Origin: Priestia megaterium NBRC 15308 = ATCC 14581 | Lineage (GTDB): Bacteria > Bacillota > Bacilli > Bacillales > Bacillaceae_H | Length of the DNA stretch: 64,000 bases | NCBI RefSeq assembly: GCF_000832985.1 | Contig: NZ_CP009920.1 | Span: 4,396,501 to 4,460,500 of the forward strand | Direction: 5' to 3' | Shown: piece after piece, positions 27,935 through 35,608 of the stretch | How the letters are laid out: the number at the start of each line of letters is the position of its first letter | Position numbering within the stretch: position 1 is the first letter of the stretch | Notes under the pieces: model-generated | Database searches by the model: none | What the model saw: only the letters and a program-made list of their open reading frames with translations | What the model was told of the DNA's origin: nothing | Translations under genes and position numbers: made by a program

Positions 27935-28031
27935 TGAAGTTTCTCATCAGCAGCGCATCAGCAAGAAAAGCGCATCATATCAAGCTTCAACGTTATTTAA
28001 AGGACCCTGTAACATATTTTTTTAAAAAAGT

Positions 28032-28049
28032 ATGTGATTTTTTTCACAT
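28032..28049. promoter_or_regulatory. Operator 1 of nox: TGTGA-N6-TCACA dyad
   Basis: ATGTGATTTTTTTCACAT lies just upstream of the -35 box. The core TGTGA-N6-TCACA fits both Rex and Fnr/CRP consensus sequences. Confidence 0.7.
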
Positions 28050-28054
28050 ATCTC

Positions 28055-28083
28055 TTGAAAAAGGACAAACATGTTTGTATAAT
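28055..28083 (+). promoter_or_regulatory. Sigma-A promoter of nox
   Basis: TTGAAA, a 17-base spacer, TATAAT; expected start of transcription near 28090, about 85 bases before the gene. Confidence 0.8.
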
Positions 28084-28099
28084 AAGAATTGTAAAAGAT

Positions 28100-28117
28100 A
28101 TGTGAAACATTTCACAA
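28100..28117. promoter_or_regulatory. Operator 2 of nox: TGTGA-N6-TCACA dyad
   Basis: ATGTGAAACATTTCACAA, with perfect TGTGAAA/TTTCACA arms and a two-base centre. It is very close to the Rex consensus TTGTGAAATNNTTTCACAA and lies just after the predicted transcription start. Confidence 0.8.
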
Positions 28118-28120
28118 TAT

Positions 28121-28138
28121 ATGTGAAAAACTTCACAA
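28121..28138. promoter_or_regulatory. Operator 3 of nox: TGTGA-N6-TCACA dyad
   Basis: ATGTGAAAAACTTCACAA. Its centre is 21 bases (two helical turns) from that of operator 2, allowing side-by-side binding on one DNA face. Confidence 0.75.
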
Positions 28139-28175
28139 TATCATATTTTCTATAATCCTAAGGGGGATATCATCT

Positions 28176-29510
28176 ATGAAAATTGCAGTAGTAGGGTGTA
28201 CACATGCAGGAACGGCAGCAGTAAAAAATATGGCAGAACTTTATCCAGAAGCTAAAATTACAGTTTATGAGCGAAATGATAATGTTTCATTTTTGTCTTG
28301 TGGAATTGCGCTCTATGTAGGCGGGGTCGTAAAAGATGCAAATGGCTTATTTTACTCTTCACCGTCTGAATTGCAAGAGATGGGTGTAAATATGAAAATG
28401 AAACATGAAGTTACGAATATTGATACAGATGGTAAAAAAATAGCTGTACGAAATTTAGAAACCAACAAAGAATTTGAAGATACATTTGACAAACTAGTGA
28501 TGACAACTGGATCATGGCCGATTATTCCAAACCTTGAAGGCATCGATTTAAATAATGTTGTGCTTTGTAAAAACTATCAGCATGCTAATCACATCATTGA
28601 AAAAGCGAAGCAAGCGAAGAAAATAGCCGTAATTGGTGCGGGCTATATTGGTGCAGAGTTAGTAGAAGCATTCGAAGTGTATGGAAAAGAAGTGACGTTT
28701 ATTGATAGTGCTGATCGCATTTTAAATAAATATCTTGATCCAGAATTTACGAATTTAATGGAAACTGAGTTTGAAAATCGAGGAGTTAAATTAGCATTAA
28801 ACCAAGCGGTTACTAAATTTGTAGGCAGCGAGGGATCTGTTGAAAAAGTAATGACAACTGATGGCGAATACGAAGCGGATCTTGTTATTCTGTGTGTTGG
28901 ATTCCGTCCAAATACAGACTTAGTAAAAGGACAAGTAGATATGCTTCCAAACGGCGCAATTGTGGTTGATGAATATATGCAAACAAGCAAAAAAGATATA
29001 TTTGCTGCCGGAGATAGCTGTGCCATTTACTACAATCCGATTAAGAAACATGCCTATATTCCGCTTGCTACCAATGCGGTTAGAATGGGAACATTAGTAG
29101 CTCAAAACCTTGTTAAGCCAACGATTAAGTACATGGGAACACAAGGAACGTCAGGCTTGCATATTTATGATTACAATGTTGCATCTACCGGCATAACAGA
29201 AACAGCAGCTTCTCTTTTTGATATGAATGTGAAAAGTATCACAATATCAGAGAATAACCGACCTGAATTCATGCCAACGTACGAAAATATTACGTTAAAA
29301 GTAGTATATGAAGAAGAAACAAGACGAATTGTAGGCGCACAGGTTATTTCTAAAATTGATGCTACTCAAGCAATCAATACATTGTCTGTATGTGTACAGC
29401 AGGAAATGACGATCGATGAGCTTGGCTTTATGGACTTTTTCTTTCAGCCGCATTTTAATAAGCCTTGGCATTTCTTAAACCAAGCAGGACTTCAAGCGCT
29501 TCAAGCATAA
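28176..29510 (+). CDS. nox: Water-forming NADH oxidase
   Basis: A 444-residue flavoprotein of the NADH oxidase/CoA-disulfide reductase family. FAD-binding VVGCTHAGTAAV at the start with H10, redox cysteine C42 in NVSFLSCGIALYVGG, the NAD-binding AVIGAGYIGAELVEA, and a second FAD motif IFAAGDSC. This SFLSCG form and the overall sequence resemble the H2O-forming Nox of lactic acid bacteria, which re-oxidises NADH with O2 using no respiratory chain. AAGGGGG precedes the ATG. Three Rex/Fnr-like dyads surround the promoter, so expression probably follows the NADH/NAD+ ratio or oxygen. CoA-disulfide reductase is the main alternative. Confidence 0.88.
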   Translation: MKIAVVGCTHAGTAAVKNMAELYPEAKITVYERNDNVSFLSCGIALYVGGVVKDANGLFYSSPSELQEMGVNMKMKHEVTNIDTDGKKIAVRNLETNKEFEDTFDKLVMTTGSWPIIPNLEGIDLNNVVLCKNYQHANHIIEKAKQAKKIAVIGAGYIGAELVEAFEVYGKEVTFIDSADRILNKYLDPEFTNLMETEFENRGVKLALNQAVTKFVGSEGSVEKVMTTDGEYEADLVILCVGFRPNTDLVKGQVDMLPNGAIVVDEYMQTSKKDIFAAGDSCAIYYNPIKKHAYIPLATNAVRMGTLVAQNLVKPTIKYMGTQGTSGLHIYDYNVASTGITETAASLFDMNVKSITISENNRPEFMPTYENITLKVVYEEETRRIVGAQVISKIDATQAINTLSVCVQQEMTIDELGFMDFFFQPHFNKPWHFLNQAGLQALQA

Positions 29511-29538
29511 AAAAAGCAGGTGACTACCTGCTTTTTTT
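29511..29538 (+). terminator. nox terminator
   Basis: AAAGCAGGT / ACCTGCTTT stem with seven Ts. Confidence 0.88.
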
Positions 29539-29550
29539 ATGTGGATTTTA

Positions 29551-29799
29551 TTATTTTTTTATTTTAGCAGGTCTAAAGCGGATCCAGCCTATAGTAAGGA
29601 GAATAAAAGGATAAAAAGCTCCTACGAAAAAACTATAGGGAATCCACGTTTCGGCTAACCATGTTTTTTGATAGAAAATGCTTGGCTAAACAATAATGGA
29701 AAAAGTCATAACGATTAATCCCATCGGTAACGTTAAAAAACGGATTTCAGCAATGTTAAAAATTTGACACACTCCAGCGATGGAAGCATGAAAATAATT
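29551..29799 (-). pseudogene. C-terminal relic of a GerB-family permease
   Basis: Reading the minus strand gives about 83 codons collinear with the last 80 residues of the intact gerB just upstream: NYFHASIAG matches IYFYATLLG, TWIPYSFFVGAFYPFILL matches TWIPYSLLVGILYPLFLL. An in-frame TAG replaces the tyrosine codon of the YPSVSYQK-like motif, and nothing upstream of the match survives. It is the tail of a second, tandem gerB copy that decayed. Confidence 0.85.
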
Positions 29800-29869
29800 A
29801 GTGTTATATTTTCCTGGAAAATAATTACTTATACTGAAGGTGCATTCTTTATGAAAGGTTTTTGGATTT

Positions 29870-30979
29870 CTATCCATTGCTAGAACGCCGCTTTTTATTT
29901 TGAATAAACCCGGCAATTAAAAGGAAAAGTGGATATAAGATGCCTACAAGTAAGCTGTAGGGAATCCACGTTTTTGTATCCCAATCCTTTTGATAAGAAA
30001 CGCTTGGATACACAATAAGGGAAAGGGTAATCATAATGAACGCGACTGGAAAAGAAAATAGCGTGTAGTCCTTTATATGAAATACATTGGCAAACCCCAA
30101 AAGAGTAGCGTAAAAGTAAATGCAAAGCTTAAAAAAGAGAGTAATAAACCACAAAATAGCAATGACTACTTCAATTCCTTGAAGAAAGTTTCCTACATCA
30201 ATTCTTCTTCCTAATTCATAGCTTGGAAACATGGTGATTTGGGAGTAATAAGGACCAAGTACTAGAATTCCGAGTAAGATTAACGTCACCATCACTAGTC
30301 CACCGGCTATATTACCTACATAAAAAGATTGAGTTGCCTTTTTCATGTCTGGCGTGTGTGAAGGGAAAATCATAAGCAGAATGGTATAAGTCAAAGAACT
30401 CATGCTTAAAAACGTTAAAACAGCACGAATAAAAGCTTTTGGATGGATTTCCAACACAGGCTGAATATGCTCTATTTTAATTTGAGGGATCATAGACAAA
30501 ATAAGAAGGCCGAATAATCTGACAAACCAAGGAAATAAAATCTCGGCACTTCGTGCAATCACTTCTATTCCTAGGCGTACTCCTACGATGACGACACCCA
30601 TAAATGCAATGTGGATGGCTGTTAGCGGCGTGTAGGGAAGGATTTGAGTGGTAAGAAAATTTCCTACATAGTAAAGAACTTGACTGCTGATAAATAAATT
30701 AGATAACACAAAAACAGCAGAAACAATCTTTCCAAATAGTTTGCCTAAAATTTTTTCGTTCATTTCCATCAGCGTAAGCGTGGGAAACATTTTTCCTAGT
30801 GAGGTAAAAAGCAAAACTAAGCCAATTCCTGATGCTACGCCGAAGAGTGATGCAATCCAGGCATCTTGATGAGCATCAGCTGTAATAGCGGCAGGTACAA
30901 CAATAATTGTGCTTCCGATGCTATATAAAGTTACTAATTTGCGAAACTGCGCAGCTGAAATATTGATTTCATTAAGCAA
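29870..30979 (-). CDS. Orphan GerB-family germination permease
   Basis: A 369-residue, ten-helix permease of the GerB family. I prefer the TTG at 30979 (MLNEINISAAQFRKLV), with AAAAGG 11 bases upstream; a GTG at 30988 sits too close to that ribosome site. No gerA or gerC partner is nearby; instead a small two-helix gene precedes it and a dead gerB tail follows. It may serve as an alternative B subunit for a receptor encoded elsewhere, as known for exchangeable GerU/GerV-type subunits in B. megaterium. Confidence 0.88.
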   Translation of the reverse strand: MLNEINISAAQFRKLVTLYSIGSTIIVVPAAITADAHQDAWIASLFGVASGIGLVLLFTSLGKMFPTLTLMEMNEKILGKLFGKIVSAVFVLSNLFISSQVLYYVGNFLTTQILPYTPLTAIHIAFMGVVIVGVRLGIEVIARSAEILFPWFVRLFGLLILSMIPQIKIEHIQPVLEIHPKAFIRAVLTFLSMSSLTYTILLMIFPSHTPDMKKATQSFYVGNIAGGLVMVTLILLGILVLGPYYSQITMFPSYELGRRIDVGNFLQGIEVVIAILWFITLFFKLCIYFYATLLGFANVFHIKDYTLFSFPVAFIMITLSLIVYPSVSYQKDWDTKTWIPYSLLVGILYPLFLLIAGFIQNKKRRSSNG

Positions 30980-31010
30980 AATGAGCACATCCTTTTGCCA
31001 TATACATGAA

Positions 31011-31244
31011 TTAAGTGATCCAACGGAATAATAAGTGACTTAAAGGTTGAAACATTACTTCTACCCAATCAGAAGGGTTCGGTAAAGGCAGCCGAAAGAT
31101 TTTTGCAAGAGCGATTATGATACTGATTGTCATGAATACCATAAAAATGTTCCGTTCCTTTTTATGAGAGTGTTGAGGTAATCTTTTTGTTTCCATCCAT
31201 ATAATCCCTGCACAAATGATCAAAAAGAAAAGAAACAAGTGCAT
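31011..31244 (-). CDS. Small two-helix protein, probable germinant receptor D subunit
   Basis: A 77-residue protein with two hydrophobic helices (residues ~1-17 and ~32-50) separated by a basic loop (METKRLPQHSHKKERN). GGGGTTGACTGC precedes the ATG. It lies just upstream of the orphan gerB on the same strand; small two-helix D genes often accompany ger operons and modulate receptor activity. Identity rests on size, topology and position, not sequence matching. Confidence 0.6.
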   Translation of the reverse strand: MHLFLFFLIICAGIIWMETKRLPQHSHKKERNIFMVFMTISIIIALAKIFRLPLPNPSDWVEVMFQPLSHLLFRWIT

Positions 31245-31489
31245 GCAGTCAACCCCAATACATTTTTTCGTTCAGATAAGCTATTCGTATGATGTCTGCT
31301 AAAGAAAGTGATTATACATTTTTGTAAGATATAGAAAGCATTTCAGGAGATAGAAGATATTTTTTAGGGCTCTTATATGATTGAGGGATTTGTTATGAGG
31401 AATATTCATTTAGCTTTAACCTATTGAAGCGTCGTATGAATAAGTAGAAAAATGCCACACTAAAGAGTGAACAAATGGAAAGGAGCACT

Positions 31490-31762
31490 ATGATGAAAAA
31501 ATACCCATACAATAAAGATAAACAACAATCGTTTCAAGCAGCGCAGCAGGGGCATAAAGAAGCAGTAGATGCATATGAACAGGCAAATGAAGCTAAAAAT
31601 GATGCATCGTACGGCCATGAAGCGAAGCAAGCAATAGGTGAAGTGAATGAAGCCTCTCAGCAAATTGAGAATGCGCTTGAAAATGCTTCTGAAACACAGC
31701 GTCAGCGTTTAACAGAGTTTCAGCAAGATATAAAAGATATGGAGAACGATCTTAATCAATAA
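31490..31762 (+). CDS. Small Gln/Glu-rich helical protein
   Basis: A 90-residue hydrophilic protein with AAAGGAGC before the ATG (31490 or 31493). After a basic N-terminus it is a continuous predicted helix rich in Gln, Glu and Ala (EAKQAIGEVNEASQQIENAL, then QRLTEFQQDIKDMEND), like small soluble Bacillus proteins of the DUF3813/spore type. No firm family assignment. Confidence 0.6.
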   Translation: MMKKYPYNKDKQQSFQAAQQGHKEAVDAYEQANEAKNDASYGHEAKQAIGEVNEASQQIENALENASETQRQRLTEFQQDIKDMENDLNQ

Positions 31763-31812
31763 AAGAGCCGCTGTTTTACTTAGGCAGGTTCACAATAGAG
31801 AGTATAAATTGT

Positions 31813-31846
31813 AAAAGCAGAAGGTAATGAACTTCTGCTTTTTTTG
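31813..31846 (+). terminator. Terminator
   Basis: AAAAGCAGAAG / CTTCTGCTTTT stem with T-run after the small helical protein. Confidence 0.85.
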
Positions 31847-31971
31847 TCGTATAAGCAGTATTTACGCTCATTTTTTAATCTAAATGAAGGCTAAATAAAT
31901 TTCTACCCATACATATACATATTTTGGGACATTAAGGGTATAGAGTAGTAATTTAATTAAGGAGGATGATT

Positions 31972-33111
31972 ATGAAAGCAGTAACTTTTCAAGGTGCAAA
32001 GGATATCCAAGTAAAAGAAGTAGAAGATCCATCTTTGAAGAAAAAAGACGACATTATTGTTAGGATTACATCTACAGCTATTTGCGGTTCGGACTTACAT
32101 ATCTACCAAGGTGCTCTCCCTGCTGAAAAAGGATACGTTATTGGTCATGAACCAATGGGGATTGTAGAAGAAGTGGGTCCAGAGGTAACAAAAGTAAAAA
32201 AAGGAGACAGAGTAGTTTTACCGTTCAATATTTCGTGCGGGACCTGTTATTATTGTCAGCATGATTTAGAAAGTCAATGTGATAACTCTAATCCTAATAA
32301 GGAAATCGATACAGGAGGATACTTCGGGTTCACTGAACGATACGGGAATCACCCAGGAGGACAGGCTGAACTATTACGTGTTCCCTTTGGGAATTTTATG
32401 CCATTTGTAATTCCGCCCTCCTGTGAGCTTGAAGATGAGGCATTGTTATTTATGTCTGATGTTCTGCCAACCGCTTATTGGAGTGTAGAAAATTCCGGAG
32501 TTGGACCTGGGGATACAGTAGTGGTTCTTGGCAGCGGCCCCATTGGATTAATGACTCAAAAGTTTGCATGGATGAAAGGTGCTAAACGGGTCATCGCTGT
32601 TGATAACGTTCCATATAGATTAAAACGAGCTAAACAAATGAATAACGTAGAGTGCTTTAATTTTGATAAATACGACGATATGGGAAGCTATATTAAAGAG
32701 GTAACCGGTGGTGGAGCAGATGTTGTAATTGACTGTGTAGGAATGGATGGAAAGAAATCACCAGTAGAAGCGATTGAACAGAAACTCAAGCTGCAAGGAG
32801 GAACGTTAAGTGCTATTCAAATTGCACTAAAAGCAGTAAGGAAATTTGGCACAATTCAGCTAACAGGTGTATATGGATCAATATATAATATGTTTCCTCT
32901 TGGGAACATTTTTGAAAGAAACATCACTTTAAAAATGGGACAGGCTCCAGTAATTCATTACATGCCAGAATTATTCAAAAAAATTACAGATAGGGAGTTT
33001 GATCCTACAGAAATAATTTCTCATAAAATCCCTCTTGATCAAGCGAGTGAAGCTTATGAAATGTTTAACAATCATCAGGATGAATGTACAAAAGTTATCT
33101 TAAAACCATAA
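31972..33111 (+). CDS. Zinc-dependent alcohol/formaldehyde dehydrogenase
   Basis: A 379-residue medium-chain dehydrogenase. AAGGAGG supports the ATG at 31972. Catalytic zinc ligands C38 and H60-E61 (AICGSDLH, VIGHEP), a structural zinc loop with four cysteines (CGTCYYCQHDLESQC), and the NAD-binding VVVLGSGPIGLM. The long insert after the structural zinc loop and the loop around VECFNFDK fit the glutathione-independent formaldehyde dehydrogenase-like subgroup. The true substrate is uncertain. Its transcript ends in the repeat-associated terminator. Confidence 0.88.
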   Translation: MKAVTFQGAKDIQVKEVEDPSLKKKDDIIVRITSTAICGSDLHIYQGALPAEKGYVIGHEPMGIVEEVGPEVTKVKKGDRVVLPFNISCGTCYYCQHDLESQCDNSNPNKEIDTGGYFGFTERYGNHPGGQAELLRVPFGNFMPFVIPPSCELEDEALLFMSDVLPTAYWSVENSGVGPGDTVVVLGSGPIGLMTQKFAWMKGAKRVIAVDNVPYRLKRAKQMNNVECFNFDKYDDMGSYIKEVTGGGADVVIDCVGMDGKKSPVEAIEQKLKLQGGTLSAIQIALKAVRKFGTIQLTGVYGSIYNMFPLGNIFERNITLKMGQAPVIHYMPELFKKITDREFDPTEIISHKIPLDQASEAYEMFNNHQDECTKVILKP

Positions 33112-33177
33112 TCAAGCATATATCTCCTTAAATATGTATAAAGAAAAAATTGAGAATTATTTTTACAATAATCATAT

Positions 33178-33372
33178 CTATTTGAAAGAGGCTGGAACAA
33201 AAGCATGTTATTTGAAGGAAGATCCGAGCACGTTTGATTCTTGATGGAGAATCGAATGCGTTCGGATTTTTTTATTGATAGTGTAAACGTAAGTTTCGTG
33301 TATATAATTGCTTCTAGCTGTTGTTTGGGAGGAAAGGCGAAGACTTGCACGGAAATCAACAGTGGTGTAACA
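33178..33372 (+). repeat. Copy 1 of a terminator-linked repeat family, internally deleted
   Basis: From GAAAGAGGCT through GTGGTGTA this stretch aligns with 62550-62820. The first part is a terminator hairpin; the end (33318-33362) is a mini-element bounded by CTGTTG/AATCAACAG. Relative to the other copy it lacks exactly 85 bp between two direct 9-mers (GCGAAGACT and GCGAAGTCT). Confidence 0.85.
33221..33274 (+). terminator. Terminator inside repeat copy 1
   Basis: GATCCGA ... TTCGGAT with inner GATTCT/AGAATC pairing, then seven Ts; serves the dehydrogenase gene. Confidence 0.75.
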
Positions 33373-33466
33373 AATAATCCATCATTCCATTCTTATTTTA
33401 AAAGGTATAGAAGTTAAAAAAGTAAGAATCCTAATAAAAACAGAACGATAAGAATGGAAAGGGATT

Positions 33467-34894
33467 GTGACAGGAAATATGCTAATAAACATACTAATAA
33501 TGATTGTCGTATTGTACTTCATATATGTATTCGCAACTGCAGTGGTACTGTTTTATGTCCCTTTGCATAAGGGAAAAGACCTAAAAGTAATGAATACTGA
33601 GAATTTTTACGGGAAGAAAGAATCCACAGATCGAGTTATGCTTTTGGAAAACGGTTATCTTTCAGGGCTTGTTCGGATGCAGATGATTCAAGAAGCGAGG
33701 CATACAATTGATATTGCTTACTTTTCCATAGGTAAAGGTCGTTCTTCGGATTTACTTATGGGCGCTTTATTCGAAGCTGCGGATCGAGGTATACGTATTC
33801 GCGTGCTGTTAGACGGGATCTCTCATGGGTTAAAAGGCAAGAGAAAAAATGTTCTTTATGCTCTAGCTTTCCACAATAATATAGAATTAAAGTACTATGA
33901 GCCCTTCACTATTTTTAAACCTTGGACATGGCATAACCGTCTTCACGATAAAATAATAGTAGTCGATGGTCAATTAGGTATTAGTGGAGGACGAAACATT
34001 GGAGATAAATACTTGGCCAGTCAACCAGATAAAAATTTTGTCTATGACCGTGATGTGCTAATTTATAACACAAAGCAAGAAAGTTATAGTGTCATTGTCT
34101 CAATGGAGAAGTATGTAGAGAAATTATGGAACCACCCGTATACCCGCAAAGCTTTTCCAAAGCTCAAGAAAACTAAACAATTTCGGGGCCTTTCAGGCAA
34201 GAAATTGTTAATAGATCAATACGAAGAGGCAAAAAAAGCAAATGAACCTTTTGTCCATCCTTATATTGTATGGAGAGAAGCAACGATGCCTACAAGAAAG
34301 GTTTCTTTTATTACAAATCCTATTCAACGAATGAATAAAAGCCCTTTTATATGGAAAACATTTATTAAGCTTTCCCAACAAGCTGAAAAATCCATTGTTG
34401 TTCAAAGCCCTTATATCGTACCAACAAAAGAGATGGAACAGTATATAGATAAGCAAGTAAAACCAAAAGTGCAAAGAATTATTTTAACTAATTCTATTAC
34501 ATCCACTCCAAATGCTATGGCTTTTTCTGCATACTTGGGAGTGAAGAATCGCGTTATAAAAGCTGGTTCAAAGCTTTATGAATATCAAAAGCCTTATTCA
34601 ATTCACGGGAAATCTGTTGTTTATGATCAGCGTTTAAGTGCAGTTGGTTCTTTTAACTTAGATTCACGTTCAGTATTTTTAAATACTGAATCCATGGTTA
34701 TGATAGATAGTGAAGAATTTGCAGCCGAGCTAACAGGAGCTATTGAAACTAAAATTTCTCACAGTGCGCTTGTAGGAAATGAGGGAGAACCTGTTGATCT
34801 TAATACGGATTCTCAAAAAAATGTCCCTCCTGTAAAGTCTGCACTCCTACATATCCTTTCGGTCTTCACGCGATTTTGGAGACATTTTGTATAG
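33467..34894 (+). CDS. Phospholipase D-family protein, cardiolipin synthase-like
   Basis: A 475-residue membrane-anchored protein with one N-terminal helix (residues ~6-30) and two HKD-type half-sites: LHDKIIVVDGQLGISGGRN (about 163-181) and IHGKSVVYDQRLSAVGSFN (about 380-398). This pairing fits bacterial phosphatidyl transferases such as cardiolipin synthases, though the long form differs from ClsA. The GTG at 33467 follows AAAGGG; the ATG at 33479 is an alternative. Confidence 0.83.
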   Translation: MTGNMLINILIMIVVLYFIYVFATAVVLFYVPLHKGKDLKVMNTENFYGKKESTDRVMLLENGYLSGLVRMQMIQEARHTIDIAYFSIGKGRSSDLLMGALFEAADRGIRIRVLLDGISHGLKGKRKNVLYALAFHNNIELKYYEPFTIFKPWTWHNRLHDKIIVVDGQLGISGGRNIGDKYLASQPDKNFVYDRDVLIYNTKQESYSVIVSMEKYVEKLWNHPYTRKAFPKLKKTKQFRGLSGKKLLIDQYEEAKKANEPFVHPYIVWREATMPTRKVSFITNPIQRMNKSPFIWKTFIKLSQQAEKSIVVQSPYIVPTKEMEQYIDKQVKPKVQRIILTNSITSTPNAMAFSAYLGVKNRVIKAGSKLYEYQKPYSIHGKSVVYDQRLSAVGSFNLDSRSVFLNTESMVMIDSEEFAAELTGAIETKISHSALVGNEGEPVDLNTDSQKNVPPVKSALLHILSVFTRFWRHFV

Positions 34895-34980
34895 TTCCGC
34901 ACTGTGTCTAAAAAAGGCTTTTACTGAAAATCAATGGTAGAATTAAGAGCTACTGCAACTGGCGGAGGGGAGTATAAAAA

Positions 34981-35005
34981 GCTGTGATATGCCTCACAGT
35001 TTTTT
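34981..35005 (+). terminator. Terminator before tRNA cluster
   Basis: CTGTGA / TCACAG stem with six Ts. Confidence 0.7.
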
Positions 35006-35044
35006 GAAATCGCTAGTACTAGTCATGATTCTTAAAAAGCCCTA

Positions 35045-35073
35045 TTGACGAAATTTTATATATGTTTTATTAT
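35045..35073 (+). promoter_or_regulatory. Promoter of the tRNA cluster
   Basis: TTGACG, 17-base spacer, TATTAT; about 45 bases upstream of the first tRNA. Confidence 0.65.
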
Positions 35074-35120
35074 AATATAGCGTCGTTAATAAATGAGGTT
35101 CTTTTGAAGAAATGATTTCT

Positions 35121-35194
35121 AGGGGCATAGTTTAAAGGTAGAACTACGGTCTCCAAAACCGTCAGTGTGGGTTCGATTCCTACTGCCCCTGCCA
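35121..35194 (+). tRNA. tRNA-Trp (CCA)
   Basis: A 74-base cloverleaf: acceptor AGGGGCA/TGCCCCT, anticodon loop CTCCAAA with anticodon CCA on stem ACGGT/ACCGT, T-arm GGTTCGATTCC, encoded 3' CCA. Confidence 0.96.
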
Positions 35195-35220
35195 TTTTGG
35201 AGTTATCTTTTAATTCACAC

Positions 35221-35302
35221 GCGGGTGTGGCGGAATTGGCAGACGCGCTAGACTTAGGATCTAGTGTCTTATGACGTGGGGGTTCAAGTCCCTTCACCCG
35301 CA
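35221..35302 (+). tRNA. tRNA-Leu (UAG)
   Basis: A class II tRNA with a long variable arm (TGTCTTATGACGT). Acceptor GCGGGTG/CACCCGC, anticodon loop CTTAGGA with anticodon TAG on stem CTAGA/TCTAG. The CCA is not encoded. Confidence 0.95.
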
Positions 35303-35321
35303 TCTTTACTTTCATATACGC

Positions 35322-35393
35322 GCGGAAGTAGTTCAGTGGTAGAACACCACCTTGCCAAGGTGGGGGTCGCGAGTTCGAACCTCGTCTTCCGCT
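35322..35393 (+). tRNA. tRNA-Gly (GCC)
   Basis: Acceptor GCGGAAG/CTTCCGC, anticodon loop TTGCCAA with anticodon GCC on stem CCACC/GGTGG, T-arm GAGTTCGAACCTC. The CCA is not encoded. Confidence 0.96.
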
Positions 35394-35400
35394 TCTTTTC

Positions 35401-35434
35401 AAAAGCAGTTTGCATGTGCAAACTGCTTTTTTTG
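35401..35434 (+). terminator. tRNA cluster terminator
   Basis: AAAAGCAGTTTGCA / TGCAAACTGCTTTT stem with T-run. Confidence 0.9.
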
Positions 35435-35608
35435 TTGTAGAAATAAAGAGTTTTATTATGCTGTTTTTAATCAGAAATAGTTTAGTAAAGCAGTGCTGCT
35501 TATACGTGTTGTTTTCGTGAATATACACATAATATTGGGGTTACATTAAAAGCTAATGAACGATACGTGAAGACATCTAATATGGTCTTTAAGATAGGGG
35601 AGAGTCCT

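Noticed and set aside
27934-28155. 73-codon frame upstream of nox
   Set aside because: It runs through the promoter and all three operator dyads, and has no ribosome site.
29686-29916. 76-codon minus-strand frame as a gene
   Set aside because: It starts inside the intact gerB in another frame and then follows the gerB relic to its amber stop; it is part of the pseudogene, not a gene.
35070-35528. 152-codon minus-strand frame through the tRNA cluster
   Set aside because: It is the antisense of three tRNA genes; peptides such as [18 protein letters not shown] are a well-known artefact of tRNA antisense translation.
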